From Promethearchaeota archaeon (GTDB lineage Archaea > Asgardarchaeota > Lokiarchaeia > Sigyniarchaeales > SOKP01), in assembly GCA_020344955.1 (NCBI GenBank), contig CP070831.1, forward strand, positions 743,540-778,291: 34,752 nt of DNA. The letters run 5' to 3'. The notes under the pieces were generated by a model that searched no databases, was not told the origin of the DNA, and was given only the letters and a program-made list of their open reading frames with translations. The translations under genes and the position numbers were made by a program. Positions 8,722 to 16,775 of the stretch are shown in pieces (the stretch's first letter is position 1; every line of letters starts with the position of its first letter).

Positions 8722-9030
8722 ATAGCAAAAGATAAGGTCATTGGGGCTATAGTGATGATCGTGGGCATTCTAATCGCTGTTGTTTATACAATGGGTTCTC
8801 TAGTTGATCTTATAATGGAAGGAATCTTTAATACACCTGGTTGGGATAATTGGGCTAGGATCTTTGGTATTGATTGGCTTAGTTGGGAGTTGTTTGTCGT
8901 TGCTCCTATCTGGCTATTAGTATTATTAATTTGTATTATTGCGATATGGATTGGCTACAGCATGTTAACCACGCCCGCACCTGTTCCATTGGAAGAATTG
9001 GAAGAGGAATTGGCTGCTGAAGAAGACTAA
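8722..9030 (+). CDS. Small two-helix membrane protein, probable ATA start
   Basis: The gene is open in this frame from the TGA at 8713-8715 onwards. The first usual start codon is GTG at 8752, which leaves 92 residues but cuts into the first membrane helix. Starting at the ATA at 8722 adds ten residues (MAKDKVIGAI...), gives a short charged leader before the helix, and uses the AAGGAG at 8706-8711. Predicted helices are at about residues 5-30 and 54-79, separated by a loop rich in Trp (GWDNW, DWLSWE). The C terminus is acidic (EELEEELAAEED). I do not recognise the family. It stands alone between the propeller and the ribokinase genes. The ATA start is an inference from spacing and protein logic. 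Confidence 0.6.
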   Translation: MAKDKVIGAIVMIVGILIAVVYTMGSLVDLIMEGIFNTPGWDNWARIFGIDWLSWELFVVAPIWLLVLLICIIAIWIGYSMLTTPAPVPLEELEEELAAEED

Positions 9031-9225
9031 AATATATTTAAATTAATATTTTTTTTTAATATTTTTTTTAGACTTTATATTTGAACTAATTTTTTTATTT
9101 CTAGATTAATTAAAACAATTCGATTAACAATATTGGATCGTAAATAAAATATGCTGATGAACCATAAATAAACAATATAGAAATTAATAATATTTTAAAA
9201 TAAATGAAAATTAAGTGCCTTTTTT

Positions 9226-10194
9226 ATGTCAAAGGAAGATGATTATGTACTAATTATCGGTTCTAGTAATATGGACTTGAATATTTATTCTAAACGATTT
9301 CCTAATCCAGGAGAAACTGTTACTGGGGGCATTTTCAGACAATTTCTAGGAGGTAAAGGAGCAAATCAAGCAGTTGCGTCAGTGAGATCAGGAGCTAAAA
9401 CTGTTTTTATTGGAAAAATTGGAACTGATTTATTTGGAGATCAAATGATCTCTAGCTTGACAAAAGAGGGTATAATTATGGATTTTGTAGTCAGGGATGC
9501 ACAAAATTCAAGTGGTGTTGCATTCATATTGATTGATGAGAATGGAGAGAATATGATAAGTGTAGCTCCTGGTGCTAATTCAAAACTAAAATCAGAAGAT
9601 ATAAACATTAAAGCCGAAGTTATAAGAAATGCCAGGGTAATTGTTGTTCAGATGGAAATTCCAATCGATACTATTCGAGAAATATTCAATATCGCAGTAA
9701 AAGGCGATGCTATTAAGATTTTAAATCCCGCACCATTAAAACCTATTCCAATTGATATTCTAGAAAAGATAGATGTTATAATCCCTAATAAAGGAGAACT
9801 TTTTCGATTATATTCACTTTTAGGTTTCAAGAATTTGAATAAAAATGATCATCAGAAGATTATTGATGCATCAAAAGATATTGCCACTTTAGGAATAGAA
9901 TATATAATTACAACCCTAGGAAATAAAGGTTGCTTAATTTTCAATGGCAAAAATAATAGTCTTAAACAAATATCCGCACCCGTGGTTAATGCAATAGATA
10001 CTGTAGGTGCAGGAGACTGTTTTATTGGAGTATTGGCGAGTATGTTAAGTCAAGGCATACCAATATTAAGTGCTGCTGAATTTGCGACTGTAGCTGCTTC
10101 TATAGCTGTTACCCGAAAAGGTGCTCAAGAATCGATGCCTTTTTTGGATGAAATTACGAATCAAATGAATACCCTAAATATTTATAAAAATTAA
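9226..10194 (+). CDS. rbsK: Ribokinase, PfkB family
   Basis: A 322-residue sugar kinase of the ribokinase/PfkB family, which phosphorylates D-ribose or a related sugar with ATP. Visible signatures are the N-terminal IIGSSNMDL, the PfkB-1 motif GGKGANQAVA near residue 43, a NPAPLKP strand near 166, PNKGELF near 185, and the PfkB-2 motif DTVGAGDCFIG near 258-268, with the catalytic Asp in DTVGAGD. GGKGANQA is the ribokinase version of the motif. The following cupin gene starts 13 bases downstream and is preceded by AAAGGAG, so the two form an operon. The exact sugar is not provable here; ribose is the family default. Confidence 0.88.
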   Translation: MSKEDDYVLIIGSSNMDLNIYSKRFPNPGETVTGGIFRQFLGGKGANQAVASVRSGAKTVFIGKIGTDLFGDQMISSLTKEGIIMDFVVRDAQNSSGVAFILIDENGENMISVAPGANSKLKSEDINIKAEVIRNARVIVVQMEIPIDTIREIFNIAVKGDAIKILNPAPLKPIPIDILEKIDVIIPNKGELFRLYSLLGFKNLNKNDHQKIIDASKDIATLGIEYIITTLGNKGCLIFNGKNNSLKQISAPVVNAIDTVGAGDCFIGVLASMLSQGIPILSAAEFATVAASIAVTRKGAQESMPFLDEITNQMNTLNIYKN

Positions 10195-10207
10195 AGGAGC
10201 AATAAAT

Positions 10208-10882
10208 TTGGAAAGTGAAATAGTTAATGTGAAAAGAGGTACAACATTAAGACAGAATAAATCTCAGAAATTACATTTAGATATAAATGAAAATAAATTT
10301 AATGATATTTTTCTAATTAATGGAAATTTTTTTCTCACTAAAGGAATCTCAAATTCAGATTTAATAATTCAACCTGAATCCTATTACATGATCATAAATA
10401 ATGGTAAAACTCCACTTGAAATCTATTATAACCAAAACATATCAAGCCATAAAATAATTTATGATCCTTATAAGTTTGAATCTTCAATGAGAATAAATCT
10501 TACAGCAAATTATTTTATAGAAAAGTATAATATCCCTGATGGATATATAGATACACTTCCAAAATGGTATAGCTTTAAATTTTCCTACGCTAATTTTAAT
10601 TTGATTTTCCTTAGGCCAGAGTTTGGTCTTTCGATTCAAATCCATAATCATAGAAACGAATACTGGGAAATATTAGATGGTAAACCAATAGTTCTTAATG
10701 GGAATAATTTATATTATTTTGCTAAAAATGGAACGAAATTCCAAAATGTCAAAAATACATTCCATTCAGTTATTAACCCCAATAAAGAAAAAGGTCAATT
10801 TATTCTAATAAAAGAACGCTGGGATGGCTTTTTTGATGAGAATGATATTACACGTGTTTTTAATCCAAATCATTATGAATAA
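10208..10882 (+). CDS. Cupin protein, mannose-6-phosphate isomerase type II-like
   Basis: A 224-residue protein with a TTG start preceded by AAAGGAG (10193-10199). Residues about 135-220 resemble the C-terminal cupin of bifunctional mannose-6-phosphate isomerase/GDP-mannose pyrophosphorylase. There is a metal-loop-like IHNHRNEYWEILDG, a later FHSVINP, and the closing KERWDGFFDENDITRVFNP, which matches the family pattern EVQxGxYLxEDDIxR. The N-terminal half (1-95) is also beta-rich and may be a second, degenerate cupin. It follows a ribokinase in the same operon, so a sugar or sugar-phosphate is the likely ligand. Activity as an isomerase is not shown; the usual nucleotidyltransferase domain is absent. 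Confidence 0.6.
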   Translation: MESEIVNVKRGTTLRQNKSQKLHLDINENKFNDIFLINGNFFLTKGISNSDLIIQPESYYMIINNGKTPLEIYYNQNISSHKIIYDPYKFESSMRINLTANYFIEKYNIPDGYIDTLPKWYSFKFSYANFNLIFLRPEFGLSIQIHNHRNEYWEILDGKPIVLNGNNLYYFAKNGTKFQNVKNTFHSVINPNKEKGQFILIKERWDGFFDENDITRVFNPNHYE

Positions 10883-11110
10883 TAATATTTTTGTTATGTA
10901 AAAAGTAAACAAAAAGCTATTTCTTCTTTAAAGGATAAATGTAGGTAAGATTCTCCTCAAAATTACATCTAAGACTTATAAGTTTTATGATTTTTACAAG
11001 TATTACCTAAAAGTTAAAATTTAATATAATACTACAAACCTTACGGTAATAAATTATTTAAGAAAAAATTGAAAGAATATAATAAATGGAATAAGTAGAT
11101 TGGTTAAAAA

Positions 11111-11686
11111 ATGGCTCCGGATGAACAATCTGATGATAAAGAATCAGAAGAAATGGAAGAAGAAATCAAAGATGATTTAGAAAAAGATTTAGATTCAGAT
11201 AAAGAGACTGAGATTGAGACTGAGGAAGATCTGGAAGAAAATCTAGAAGAAGAAGGAGAATTAGATACAGAAGCAGAGTTAGATAGGCTAAGGTTCAAAT
11301 ATAGAGGTTATACACTGGAAGAATTGAAGAGAATGAATATGGATCAATTCATTCAATTATTACCAGCAAGAGCGAGACGATCTTTAAAACGAGGACTACC
11401 TCCAAGACAGAAAAAATTACTTGAAAGGTTACGAAGAGCATATAGAGCAAAAAAAAGAGGTAAAGATTTACTCACTCGAACGCATGTACGAGATATGCTC
11501 ATATTTCCTGAAATGGTTGGGCTTAAGATCGGTGTATATAATGGTAGAATCTTTGAAATTGTTGACATAAAACCAGAGATGATTGGTCATTATTTAGGTG
11601 AATTTTCATTGACTAGGAAAAGAGTCCAGCATGGATCTCCTGGAATTGGAGCCACAAGAAGCTCAAAATATGTTCCATTAAAATAA
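11111..11686 (+). CDS. rps19: Ribosomal protein uS19 with acidic N-terminal extension
   Basis: This is the first gene of the ribosomal operon. Residues about 60-191 are a standard archaeal/eukaryotic uS19: [55 protein letters not shown] and the closing [14 protein letters not shown]. It binds the 30S head near uS13. The first 57 residues are an unusual tail of mostly Glu and Asp, which normal archaeal uS19 (about 130-150 residues) lacks. The ATG at 11111 is preceded by ATTGGT with no strong Shine-Dalgarno. No alternative start lies between the tail and the core except internal ATGs that would cut the conserved domain's start, so the tail seems real. Confidence 0.97.
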   Translation: MAPDEQSDDKESEEMEEEIKDDLEKDLDSDKETEIETEEDLEENLEEEGELDTEAELDRLRFKYRGYTLEELKRMNMDQFIQLLPARARRSLKRGLPPRQKKLLERLRRAYRAKKRGKDLLTRTHVRDMLIFPEMVGLKIGVYNGRIFEIVDIKPEMIGHYLGEFSLTRKRVQHGSPGIGATRSSKYVPLK

Positions 11687-11711
11687 TGTTAATAAAGTGA
11701 GTTGATAATTA

Positions 11712-12191
11712 ATGCCAACTTGGGGTTATTCATTTACAGAACAGAAATATGATGCAGATAGATTAGCGAAAGCATCAGGACGGGATATTAGGATTAAGCC
11801 AAAAAGTGCAAGAGAAATTTGCGCAGTAATAAAAGGAATGAAAGTAGATCAAGCAAAAACGTTTTTGGAAAGGGTTATTCGCCTAGAACAATCAGTACCT
11901 TTTCGAAGGCATAAGAAAAAAGTTGCTCATAGACATGATTTAAAGCAATTTAAATGGTATGCTGGAAGGTACCCTCGAAAAGCAGCTGCTCGAATATATG
12001 AAATTCTGGCATCCGTAGAATCAAATGCAGAATATAAAGGATTAGATATTGATTTATGTAGAATTATTCATGCTGCAACTCATAGAGGTAGAATAATAAA
12101 ACGCTATATCCCAAGAGCCAGAGGGCGTAGTACTGCTAGATATAAACATCTTTCCCACGTTGAAATTGTTATATATGAATTCCCAAGTTAA
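11712..12191 (+). CDS. rpl22: Ribosomal protein uL22
   Basis: A 159-residue archaeal uL22, whose extended hairpin lines the 50S exit tunnel. Diagnostic stretches are SGRDIRIKPKSAREIC near residue 22, the RHKKKVAHRH loop near 71, GRYPRKAAARI near 88, and the closing PRARGRSTARYKHLSHVEI that forms the tunnel hairpin. The archaeal length and the early WGYSF motif are as expected. It lies 25 bases after uS19 and 41 before uS3 in the same operon. Confidence 0.98.
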   Translation: MPTWGYSFTEQKYDADRLAKASGRDIRIKPKSAREICAVIKGMKVDQAKTFLERVIRLEQSVPFRRHKKKVAHRHDLKQFKWYAGRYPRKAAARIYEILASVESNAEYKGLDIDLCRIIHAATHRGRIIKRYIPRARGRSTARYKHLSHVEIVIYEFPS

Positions 12192-12232
12192 ATACAATTA
12201 ATGATATTAATAATATAAAAAAGATATAAAAA

Positions 12233-13024
12233 ATGAGTCCACTAGTAAAAAATTTCATTGAACAAGGGATTAAACTAATGCAAATAAACGAATATCTGCG
12301 TTCAGAGTTAATTCGGGCTGGATTCGCTGGTGTTGAATTACAACGTACTCCACTCGGAGTGAGGATAACTTTAAAAACCTCACGCCCAGGTTTGGTAATT
12401 GGTAAGGGAGGCAAAAGGATTCAAGAGATAACTGATGTACTTCAAGAACAATTCGGATTGGAAATGCCTCAAATTGAGGTAGAAGAGGTCTCTGAGCCAG
12501 ATTTGGATGCACAAATCATGGCAGAAAGGTTAGCTTATTCATTAGACCGAGGGAGGCATTATCGTAGAGCGGGATATTACATTCTAAGAAAAGTGATGGA
12601 CGCAGGTGCACGTGGAGTTGAGATTATTATTTCAGGAAAAGTTACTTCTCAAAGAGCAAGAACACAAATCTTTCGTGCAGGTACTATGTCTAAAAGTGGT
12701 CAACCAGCACAAGAAGGTGTTGATAAAGGTGTTGCTCAATGTATACAGAAATCAGGGGTTTTAGGAGTAATAGTGAAAATAATGCGAGCAAATACAAAAA
12801 TGGGGGATGATATTAAAATCAAGGACGATCTTTTAGCTAAAAAACAACTAGAAAAAGAGGCAAAATTAGCAAAAACTCGAGCAGATTACGTGATTGAAGC
12901 CGAAGAGAGTGTTTTAAGCGAGGAAGATCAAAAATTACTTGATGAAGTTGATGAGGAAGAAATTTCTGAGATATCTTTAACGCCTAGCAAAGAAAGTAAG
13001 AAAAAGGACTCAAAAAAAAAATAA
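12233..13024 (+). CDS. rps3: Ribosomal protein uS3
   Basis: A 263-residue uS3, part of the mRNA entry channel of the small subunit. The KH domain motif GLVIGKGGKRI is at about residues 53-63, and the C-terminal domain shows DRGRHYRRAGYY, AGARGVEIIISGK and RARTQIFRAG. The last 60 residues are a charged tail, acidic first (EAEESVLSEEDQ) and then lysine-rich (ESKKKDSKKK), longer than in many archaea. The ATG at 12233 is the sensible start because family proteins begin with a few residues before FIEQG. It precedes uL29 by 27 bases. Confidence 0.98.
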   Translation: MSPLVKNFIEQGIKLMQINEYLRSELIRAGFAGVELQRTPLGVRITLKTSRPGLVIGKGGKRIQEITDVLQEQFGLEMPQIEVEEVSEPDLDAQIMAERLAYSLDRGRHYRRAGYYILRKVMDAGARGVEIIISGKVTSQRARTQIFRAGTMSKSGQPAQEGVDKGVAQCIQKSGVLGVIVKIMRANTKMGDDIKIKDDLLAKKQLEKEAKLAKTRADYVIEAEESVLSEEDQKLLDEVDEEEISEISLTPSKESKKKDSKKK

Positions 13025-13051
13025 TTTAATGAAATAAATTAGTGATGGTAT

Positions 13052-13252
13052 ATGGATATTTTAACAGCAGAGAAAATACGTGAAATGGATGATAGAGAAA
13101 GAGAAAGAGCTTTACTAAGTTTGCGAGAGGAATTAATGATGCTTTACTCTATGCAAACTGGTGGAGGACTTGCTGATAATCCAGCCAAAGCAAAATTATT
13201 AAGAAAGCAAATAGCAAGAATACTTACCATAATTAATGAAGAGAAGCAATGA
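13052..13252 (+). CDS. rpl29: Ribosomal protein uL29
   Basis: A 66-residue two-helix protein of the large subunit near the tunnel exit. It has the family's EIREMDDRERE start helix, LRxEL in the middle, and the KAKLLRKQIARILTIINE second helix. A GTGATGG motif lies just before the ATG. Its stop overlaps the start of the Rpp29 gene by ATGA (13249-13252), which shows translational coupling. In many archaea the eIF1 (SUI1) gene lies between these two; here it does not. Confidence 0.96.
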   Translation: MDILTAEKIREMDDRERERALLSLREELMMLYSMQTGGGLADNPAKAKLLRKQIARILTIINEEKQ

Positions 13253-13563
13253 TAAATCCAAAATTTCTGATATACCATGACTTGATAGGGATTTTTGCAT
13301 ATGCTAAACCCTTATCAAAATGTAATAATGATAATTTCTCCCCAATAGGCGTTGTTATCGATGAAACAAGAAATATGTTAATAACCGAATACAATACTAA
13401 AGTTAAGAAATATATTAAAAAAGATTATATATTAAGGTTTAAAATTCCAAATTACATGAATGATAGAGTAGATTGTTTTTTAGAAGTACAAGGCAATAAG
13501 ATTATCGGTTCTCCCATAAATAGATTAAGAAGTTTAAAAAAGAAGAGATGGTTAAAAAAATGA
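13249..13563 (+). CDS. rnp1: RNase P protein component 1 (Rpp29/Pop4)
   Basis: A 104-residue archaeal Rpp29, one of the protein subunits that support the RNase P RNA in trimming tRNA 5' ends. It has HDLIGIFAYA at residue 10, an Sm-like barrel with IGVVIDETRNMLITE near 34, and the closing EVQGNKIIGSPINRLR seen in Rpp29. Its place between uL29 and uS17 is the classic archaeal location. The start overlaps the uL29 stop and its stop overlaps the preferred uS17 start, again as ATGA. Confidence 0.95.
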   Translation: MINPKFLIYHDLIGIFAYAKPLSKCNNDNFSPIGVVIDETRNMLITEYNTKVKKYIKKDYILRFKIPNYMNDRVDCFLEVQGNKIIGSPINRLRSLKKKRWLKK

Positions 13564-13913
13564 GTAGAAATATTGGTATTCCTGGAGTAATACCTCCTAA
13601 GGTCAAAGAAGAAGAATGTCAAGATCAATCATGTCCATTTCATGGTACTACACGAATTAGGGGAAAAATAACACAAGGGGTTATTGTTAGTAAAAAATCT
13701 AAAAATACAATAATTATTAGACGTGATTATGTTCAATTTATTAAAAAATTCCAAAGATACGAGCGTCGAAATACGAGACTTGCCTGTCATTTACCCGATT
13801 GTTTAGTTCCTGAGATTCAAATTGGAGATTTAGTAAAAGTAGGGGAATCTCGAAAAATTTCGAAAACAAAAGCTTTTATTGTATTGGGAAAAATTTCAGG
13901 GGGGGCAGCGTAG
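13560..13913 (+). CDS. rps17: Ribosomal protein uS17
   Basis: A 117-residue uS17 of the small-subunit body. It carries RNIGIPG at the N terminus, DQSCPFHG typical of archaeal uS17, then the OB-fold strands RGKITQGVIVSKKSKNTIII, and the closing GDLVKVGESRKISKTKAFIVLGK. Two in-frame ATGs exist. I chose 13560, which overlaps the Rpp29 stop as ATGA and gives the family-like MSRNIG start; the upstream ATG at 13548 would add four residues. The stop is directly followed by the uL14 ATG. Confidence 0.96.
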   Translation: MSRNIGIPGVIPPKVKEEECQDQSCPFHGTTRIRGKITQGVIVSKKSKNTIIIRRDYVQFIKKFQRYERRNTRLACHLPDCLVPEIQIGDLVKVGESRKISKTKAFIVLGKISGGAA

Positions 13914-14339
13914 ATGGGAACAAGAAGAAAATTAGGAAGAAAAACATATGCTAAGCCACGTACCAGTTATGGATTATGTAATGGATCAAGAATTGTTATT
14001 ACTGATAATTCAGGGGCTAAAATAGCTCAAATCATTAATGTTGACGGATTTAAAACTCGATTAAGAAGATTACCAAAAGCCTCAGTTGGTAGTGTATGCA
14101 CAGTAACTATAAAAAAAGGAAAACCTGAACTGCGAGGGAACATTGTAAAAGCGGTGATTGTTAGACAGAAAATGATATATAGAAGATTAGACGGAACAAG
14201 ACTTTGTTTTGAAGATAATGCTGGTGTTATCGTAACAAAAGAAGGTGATCCCAAAGCCAGTGAGATCAGAGGTCCAATCGCCCGCGAAGCAGCTGAAATG
14301 TTTCCAAGATTAGCATCAATTTCATCACTAATAATTTAG
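13914..14339 (+). CDS. rpl14: Ribosomal protein uL14
   Basis: A 141-residue archaeal uL14 that sits at the subunit interface. Motifs are the early VITDNSGAKIAQIINV, SVGSVCTVTIKKGKP, VKAVIVRQK, CFEDNAGVIV and the closing EIRGPIAREAAEMFPRLAS. Length and order are standard. Its ATG follows the uS17 stop with no gap, so translation is likely coupled. Confidence 0.98.
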   Translation: MGTRRKLGRKTYAKPRTSYGLCNGSRIVITDNSGAKIAQIINVDGFKTRLRRLPKASVGSVCTVTIKKGKPELRGNIVKAVIVRQKMIYRRLDGTRLCFEDNAGVIVTKEGDPKASEIRGPIAREAAEMFPRLASISSLII

Positions 14340-14352
14340 AAGAGGTATAAAA

Positions 14353-14781
14353 ATGAAAGTTAAATCAGAAAAACCAAGAAAGCAAAGAAAAGCTTTATAT
14401 AACTATAGTAATCATCAACGATCAAAATTACTTAGTACTCGGGTGGCCGATTTTCTTCGTGATGAATATGGCATTAAGAGACTCCCTCTTAGAGTTGGAG
14501 ACCATGTAAGGATAACACGTGGTGAATTTGCTGATTTCGAAGGTGAGGTGCTTGAAATTACAAAAAATCAGCGAGCGAAAATTAAAGAAGCTCAACTCGA
14601 AAAAACAGATGGTACACAATTCCATCCTCCAATTCATATATCAAAATTAATTATAACCAAGTTTGCAAAAGAAAAAAAAATGGATCCTTGGCGTGCAAAT
14701 ATGATTGAAAGAAAAGCTTTATATGGATTTTATGATGAAGAATTAATGGCTCCAAAGAAAGAAAAGGAGGTGGAGAAATAA
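14353..14781 (+). CDS. rpl24: Ribosomal protein uL24
   Basis: A 142-residue uL24, an early assembly protein with a KOW motif. It shows the archaeal start SEKPRKQRKALY, then SxxLRxxYG-like RDEYGIKRLPLRVGDHVRI, the KOW segment RGEFADFEGEVLEI, and the archaeal tail after PIHISKLIITK, ending in a charged helix with KKEKEVEK. GAGGTAT before the ATG is the ribosome binding site. An internal AAGGAGG at its end serves the following eS4 gene. Confidence 0.97.
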   Translation: MKVKSEKPRKQRKALYNYSNHQRSKLLSTRVADFLRDEYGIKRLPLRVGDHVRITRGEFADFEGEVLEITKNQRAKIKEAQLEKTDGTQFHPPIHISKLIITKFAKEKKMDPWRANMIERKALYGFYDEELMAPKKEKEVEK

Positions 14782-14783
14782 CA

Positions 14784-15539
14784 GTGACTAGACATGGGGG
14801 CCAAAAAGTCTTAAAAAGACTTAATACTCCTGCACATTTACAAATAAAAAGAAAACATGGAACTTTCTTTGTAAAGTCAACTCCAGGACCTCATCCTAAC
14901 AGATTTTGTTTGCCCCTCCTTCATATTATAAGAGATTTACTTACTATAGTTGATAATCACAAAGAAGCAAAGAAGTTAATTGGCTTAGGGTATATTAAGA
15001 TCGATGGAAAAATTATTAGAAAAAAATCATATCCCGTAGGTTTAATGGATGTAATTTCTATAGATAAAATAAATAAATATTATAGAATATTACCTGATTC
15101 TCATCATGGTTTGATTCTACATGAAATCTCTGAAGCAGAGAGTAATTTCAAATTATGTAGGATAAATAATAAAACAACTGTAAAGGGAGGCCATCTTCAG
15201 TTAAATCTTCACGATGGGAGAAATTTTTTAATTAAAATTCAAGATCCAAGAACACCAAAGGAAGATATATACAAAAGAATGGATGTTTTGAAAATTTCCA
15301 TTCCTGAACAAGAAATCAATAAAATTTTGAGATTTAAAGAAAATAATATTGCCATTATTATGTCTGGAAAAAATATTGGGCAAGTTGGAAAGATTGTTAA
15401 TATATTGAAAAGATTTGGTCCAAAAGCAAGTACAGTATCAATTCAGCATAATGGTGAGCATACTGAAACCCTATATGATTATACTTTTATTATAGGAGAG
15501 GAAAATCCTGAAATAGATTTACCAAAATTTGAAAATTAA
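14784..15539 (+). CDS. rps4e: Ribosomal protein eS4
   Basis: A 251-residue eS4, present only in archaea and eukaryotes. It begins TRHGGQKVLKRLNTPAH, has the KSTPGPHPN motif near residue 31, the S4-like RNA-binding region around KKLIGLGYIKIDGK, and a later KOW-like MSGKNIGQVGKI. The GTG start at 14784 is preceded by AAGGAGGTGGAG at 14764-14775, a strong ribosome binding site, and lies two bases past the uL24 stop. Confidence 0.97.
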   Translation: MTRHGGQKVLKRLNTPAHLQIKRKHGTFFVKSTPGPHPNRFCLPLLHIIRDLLTIVDNHKEAKKLIGLGYIKIDGKIIRKKSYPVGLMDVISIDKINKYYRILPDSHHGLILHEISEAESNFKLCRINNKTTVKGGHLQLNLHDGRNFLIKIQDPRTPKEDIYKRMDVLKISIPEQEINKILRFKENNIAIIMSGKNIGQVGKIVNILKRFGPKASTVSIQHNGEHTETLYDYTFIIGEENPEIDLPKFEN

Positions 15540-15571
15540 TAGTCTTTTGAAATATAATAGATGAATGAATA

Positions 15572-16165
15572 ATGTCGAGTAAAACAAGGAAAAAAACCCA
15601 AGAAGTTCTCTCTAAAGAATTTGAAGAGAAATGGAAAAACCCAATGAAAAAGCCTTATTTAGAGAAGATTGTTTTAAATATCGGTGTTGGAGTTGGCGGA
15701 GAAGAGCTAGAAAAAGCAATAAATGTTTTAGAAACAATATCAGGTCAAAAAGCTGTTAAAACGCTTTCAAAAACAAATGTAAAAGAATTTAATCTAAGAA
15801 AAGGGCGTCCGATTGGTACAAAGGTAACTATTAGAGGTTCTAAATCAGAAAAGTTGTTAAAAAGATTATTAATTGTCAATAACAATAAAATTTTGAGAAG
15901 AAGTTTTGATGATTATGGTAATTTTGGTTTTGGAATAACTGAGCATATATCTATCCCAGGCATCGAATATGATAATACAATTGGTATATGGGGATTAGAT
16001 TGCGTAGGGAGGGTAGTAAGACCTGGGATGAGAGTAAGAGTTAGAAGAAAAGCTCGAACTAAAGTTCCTAACCATCATTATGTGTCCCGTGATGAGACCC
16101 AATATTTTTTAAAAAAAAATTTTGGGGTTGAAATTGTAAAGAAATTAGATTTAGAATTTATATAA
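15572..16165 (+). CDS. rpl5: Ribosomal protein uL5
   Basis: A 197-residue uL5 that binds 5S rRNA and contacts the P-site tRNA. Visible motifs are KPYLEKIVLNIGVGVGGE near residue 27, a long basic stretch FNLRKGRPIGTKVTIRG near 72, SFDDYGNFGFGITEHISIPGIEYD near 110, and VRVRRKARTKVPNHHYVSRDE near 150. There is a 15-residue lysine-rich N-terminal tail before the conserved start. It is followed by uS14 after 19 bases. Confidence 0.97.
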   Translation: MSSKTRKKTQEVLSKEFEEKWKNPMKKPYLEKIVLNIGVGVGGEELEKAINVLETISGQKAVKTLSKTNVKEFNLRKGRPIGTKVTIRGSKSEKLLKRLLIVNNNKILRRSFDDYGNFGFGITEHISIPGIEYDNTIGIWGLDCVGRVVRPGMRVRVRRKARTKVPNHHYVSRDETQYFLKKNFGVEIVKKLDLEFI

Positions 16166-16172
16166 ATAAGTA

Positions 16173-16178
16173 AGGTGA
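16173..16178 (+). promoter_or_regulatory. Shine-Dalgarno AGGTGA before the uS14 ATT start
   Basis: AGGTGA ends 6 bases before the ATT at 16185. Its TGA is also the stop codon that closes the uS14 frame upstream, so no start further back is possible. Confidence 0.75.
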
Positions 16179-16184
16179 AAAGAT

Positions 16185-16334
16185 ATTCCACAGGGAAAAC
16201 ACTATGGTAAAGGTGTACGTGAATGCAGACGCTGCCATACACATAGAGGAATTATAAGACGTTATGGATTGTATATTTGCAGAAGATGTTTTTATGAAAT
16301 TGGAAAGGAGATTGGATTTAAAAGATTTGAATAA
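16185..16334 (+). CDS. rps14: Ribosomal protein uS14 with an ATT start codon
   Basis: A 49-residue zinc-binding uS14, decoded by hand because no standard start opens it. From the ATT the product reads as archaeal uS14: GKHYGKG, then zinc ligands C14 and C17 in [19 protein letters not shown] with ligands C32 and C35, and the closing IGFKRFE. The frame is closed upstream by a TGA at 16176-16178. Between that stop and the conserved region there is no ATG, GTG or TTG. The ATT at 16185 has an ideal AGGTGA six bases before it and gives a family-typical short N terminus. It sits in its usual place between uL5 and uS8. A sequencing error that removed an ATG is the alternative. Confidence 0.92.
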   Translation: MPQGKHYGKGVRECRRCHTHRGIIRRYGLYICRRCFYEIGKEIGFKRFE

Positions 16335-16371
16335 GAAATGTATGAAAAAGAATAGAAAGGAGTGAAAAATA

Positions 16372-16755
16372 ATGCCAAATACAATAGCAGATGCATGTTG
16401 TGCTCTTAAAAACGCTGAAAGAGCACGTAAGAAAGAAGTTATAATAAGTCCAGCTTCTAAACTGCTACAACAAATTCTTCGTATATTTCAGAGAAATGCC
16501 TATATTGGAGAATTTGAAAGATATGATGATGGAAGGCAGGGTAAATTCAAAATTGCTTTATTAGGTAAAATAAATGAATGTTCAGGGTTAATGAGGTTAA
16601 ATTATAAAACTTCTCAATTTGAAATGTTGGAAAGGAAATTATTACCTGCTCCTGGTTTAGGCATAATAGTCTTGACAACAAATAAAGGGATATTAACATT
16701 GAGTGAAGCAGAAGAGATGAATATTGGTGGTCATACTTTATGTTATATCTATTAA
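16372..16755 (+). CDS. rps8: Ribosomal protein uS8
   Basis: A 127-residue uS8, a primary 16S rRNA binder. It has the archaeal start with NTIADACCALKNAE, the IGEFERYDDGRQGKFKIAL segment, and the closing PAPGLGIIVLTTNKGILTLSEAEE. The AAGGAGTG at about 16358-16365 is its ribosome binding site. Length is standard for archaea. Confidence 0.97.
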   Translation: MPNTIADACCALKNAERARKKEVIISPASKLLQQILRIFQRNAYIGEFERYDDGRQGKFKIALLGKINECSGLMRLNYKTSQFEMLERKLLPAPGLGIIVLTTNKGILTLSEAEEMNIGGHTLCYIY

Positions 16756-16775
16756 ATCACTGAGGTAAATAACAA

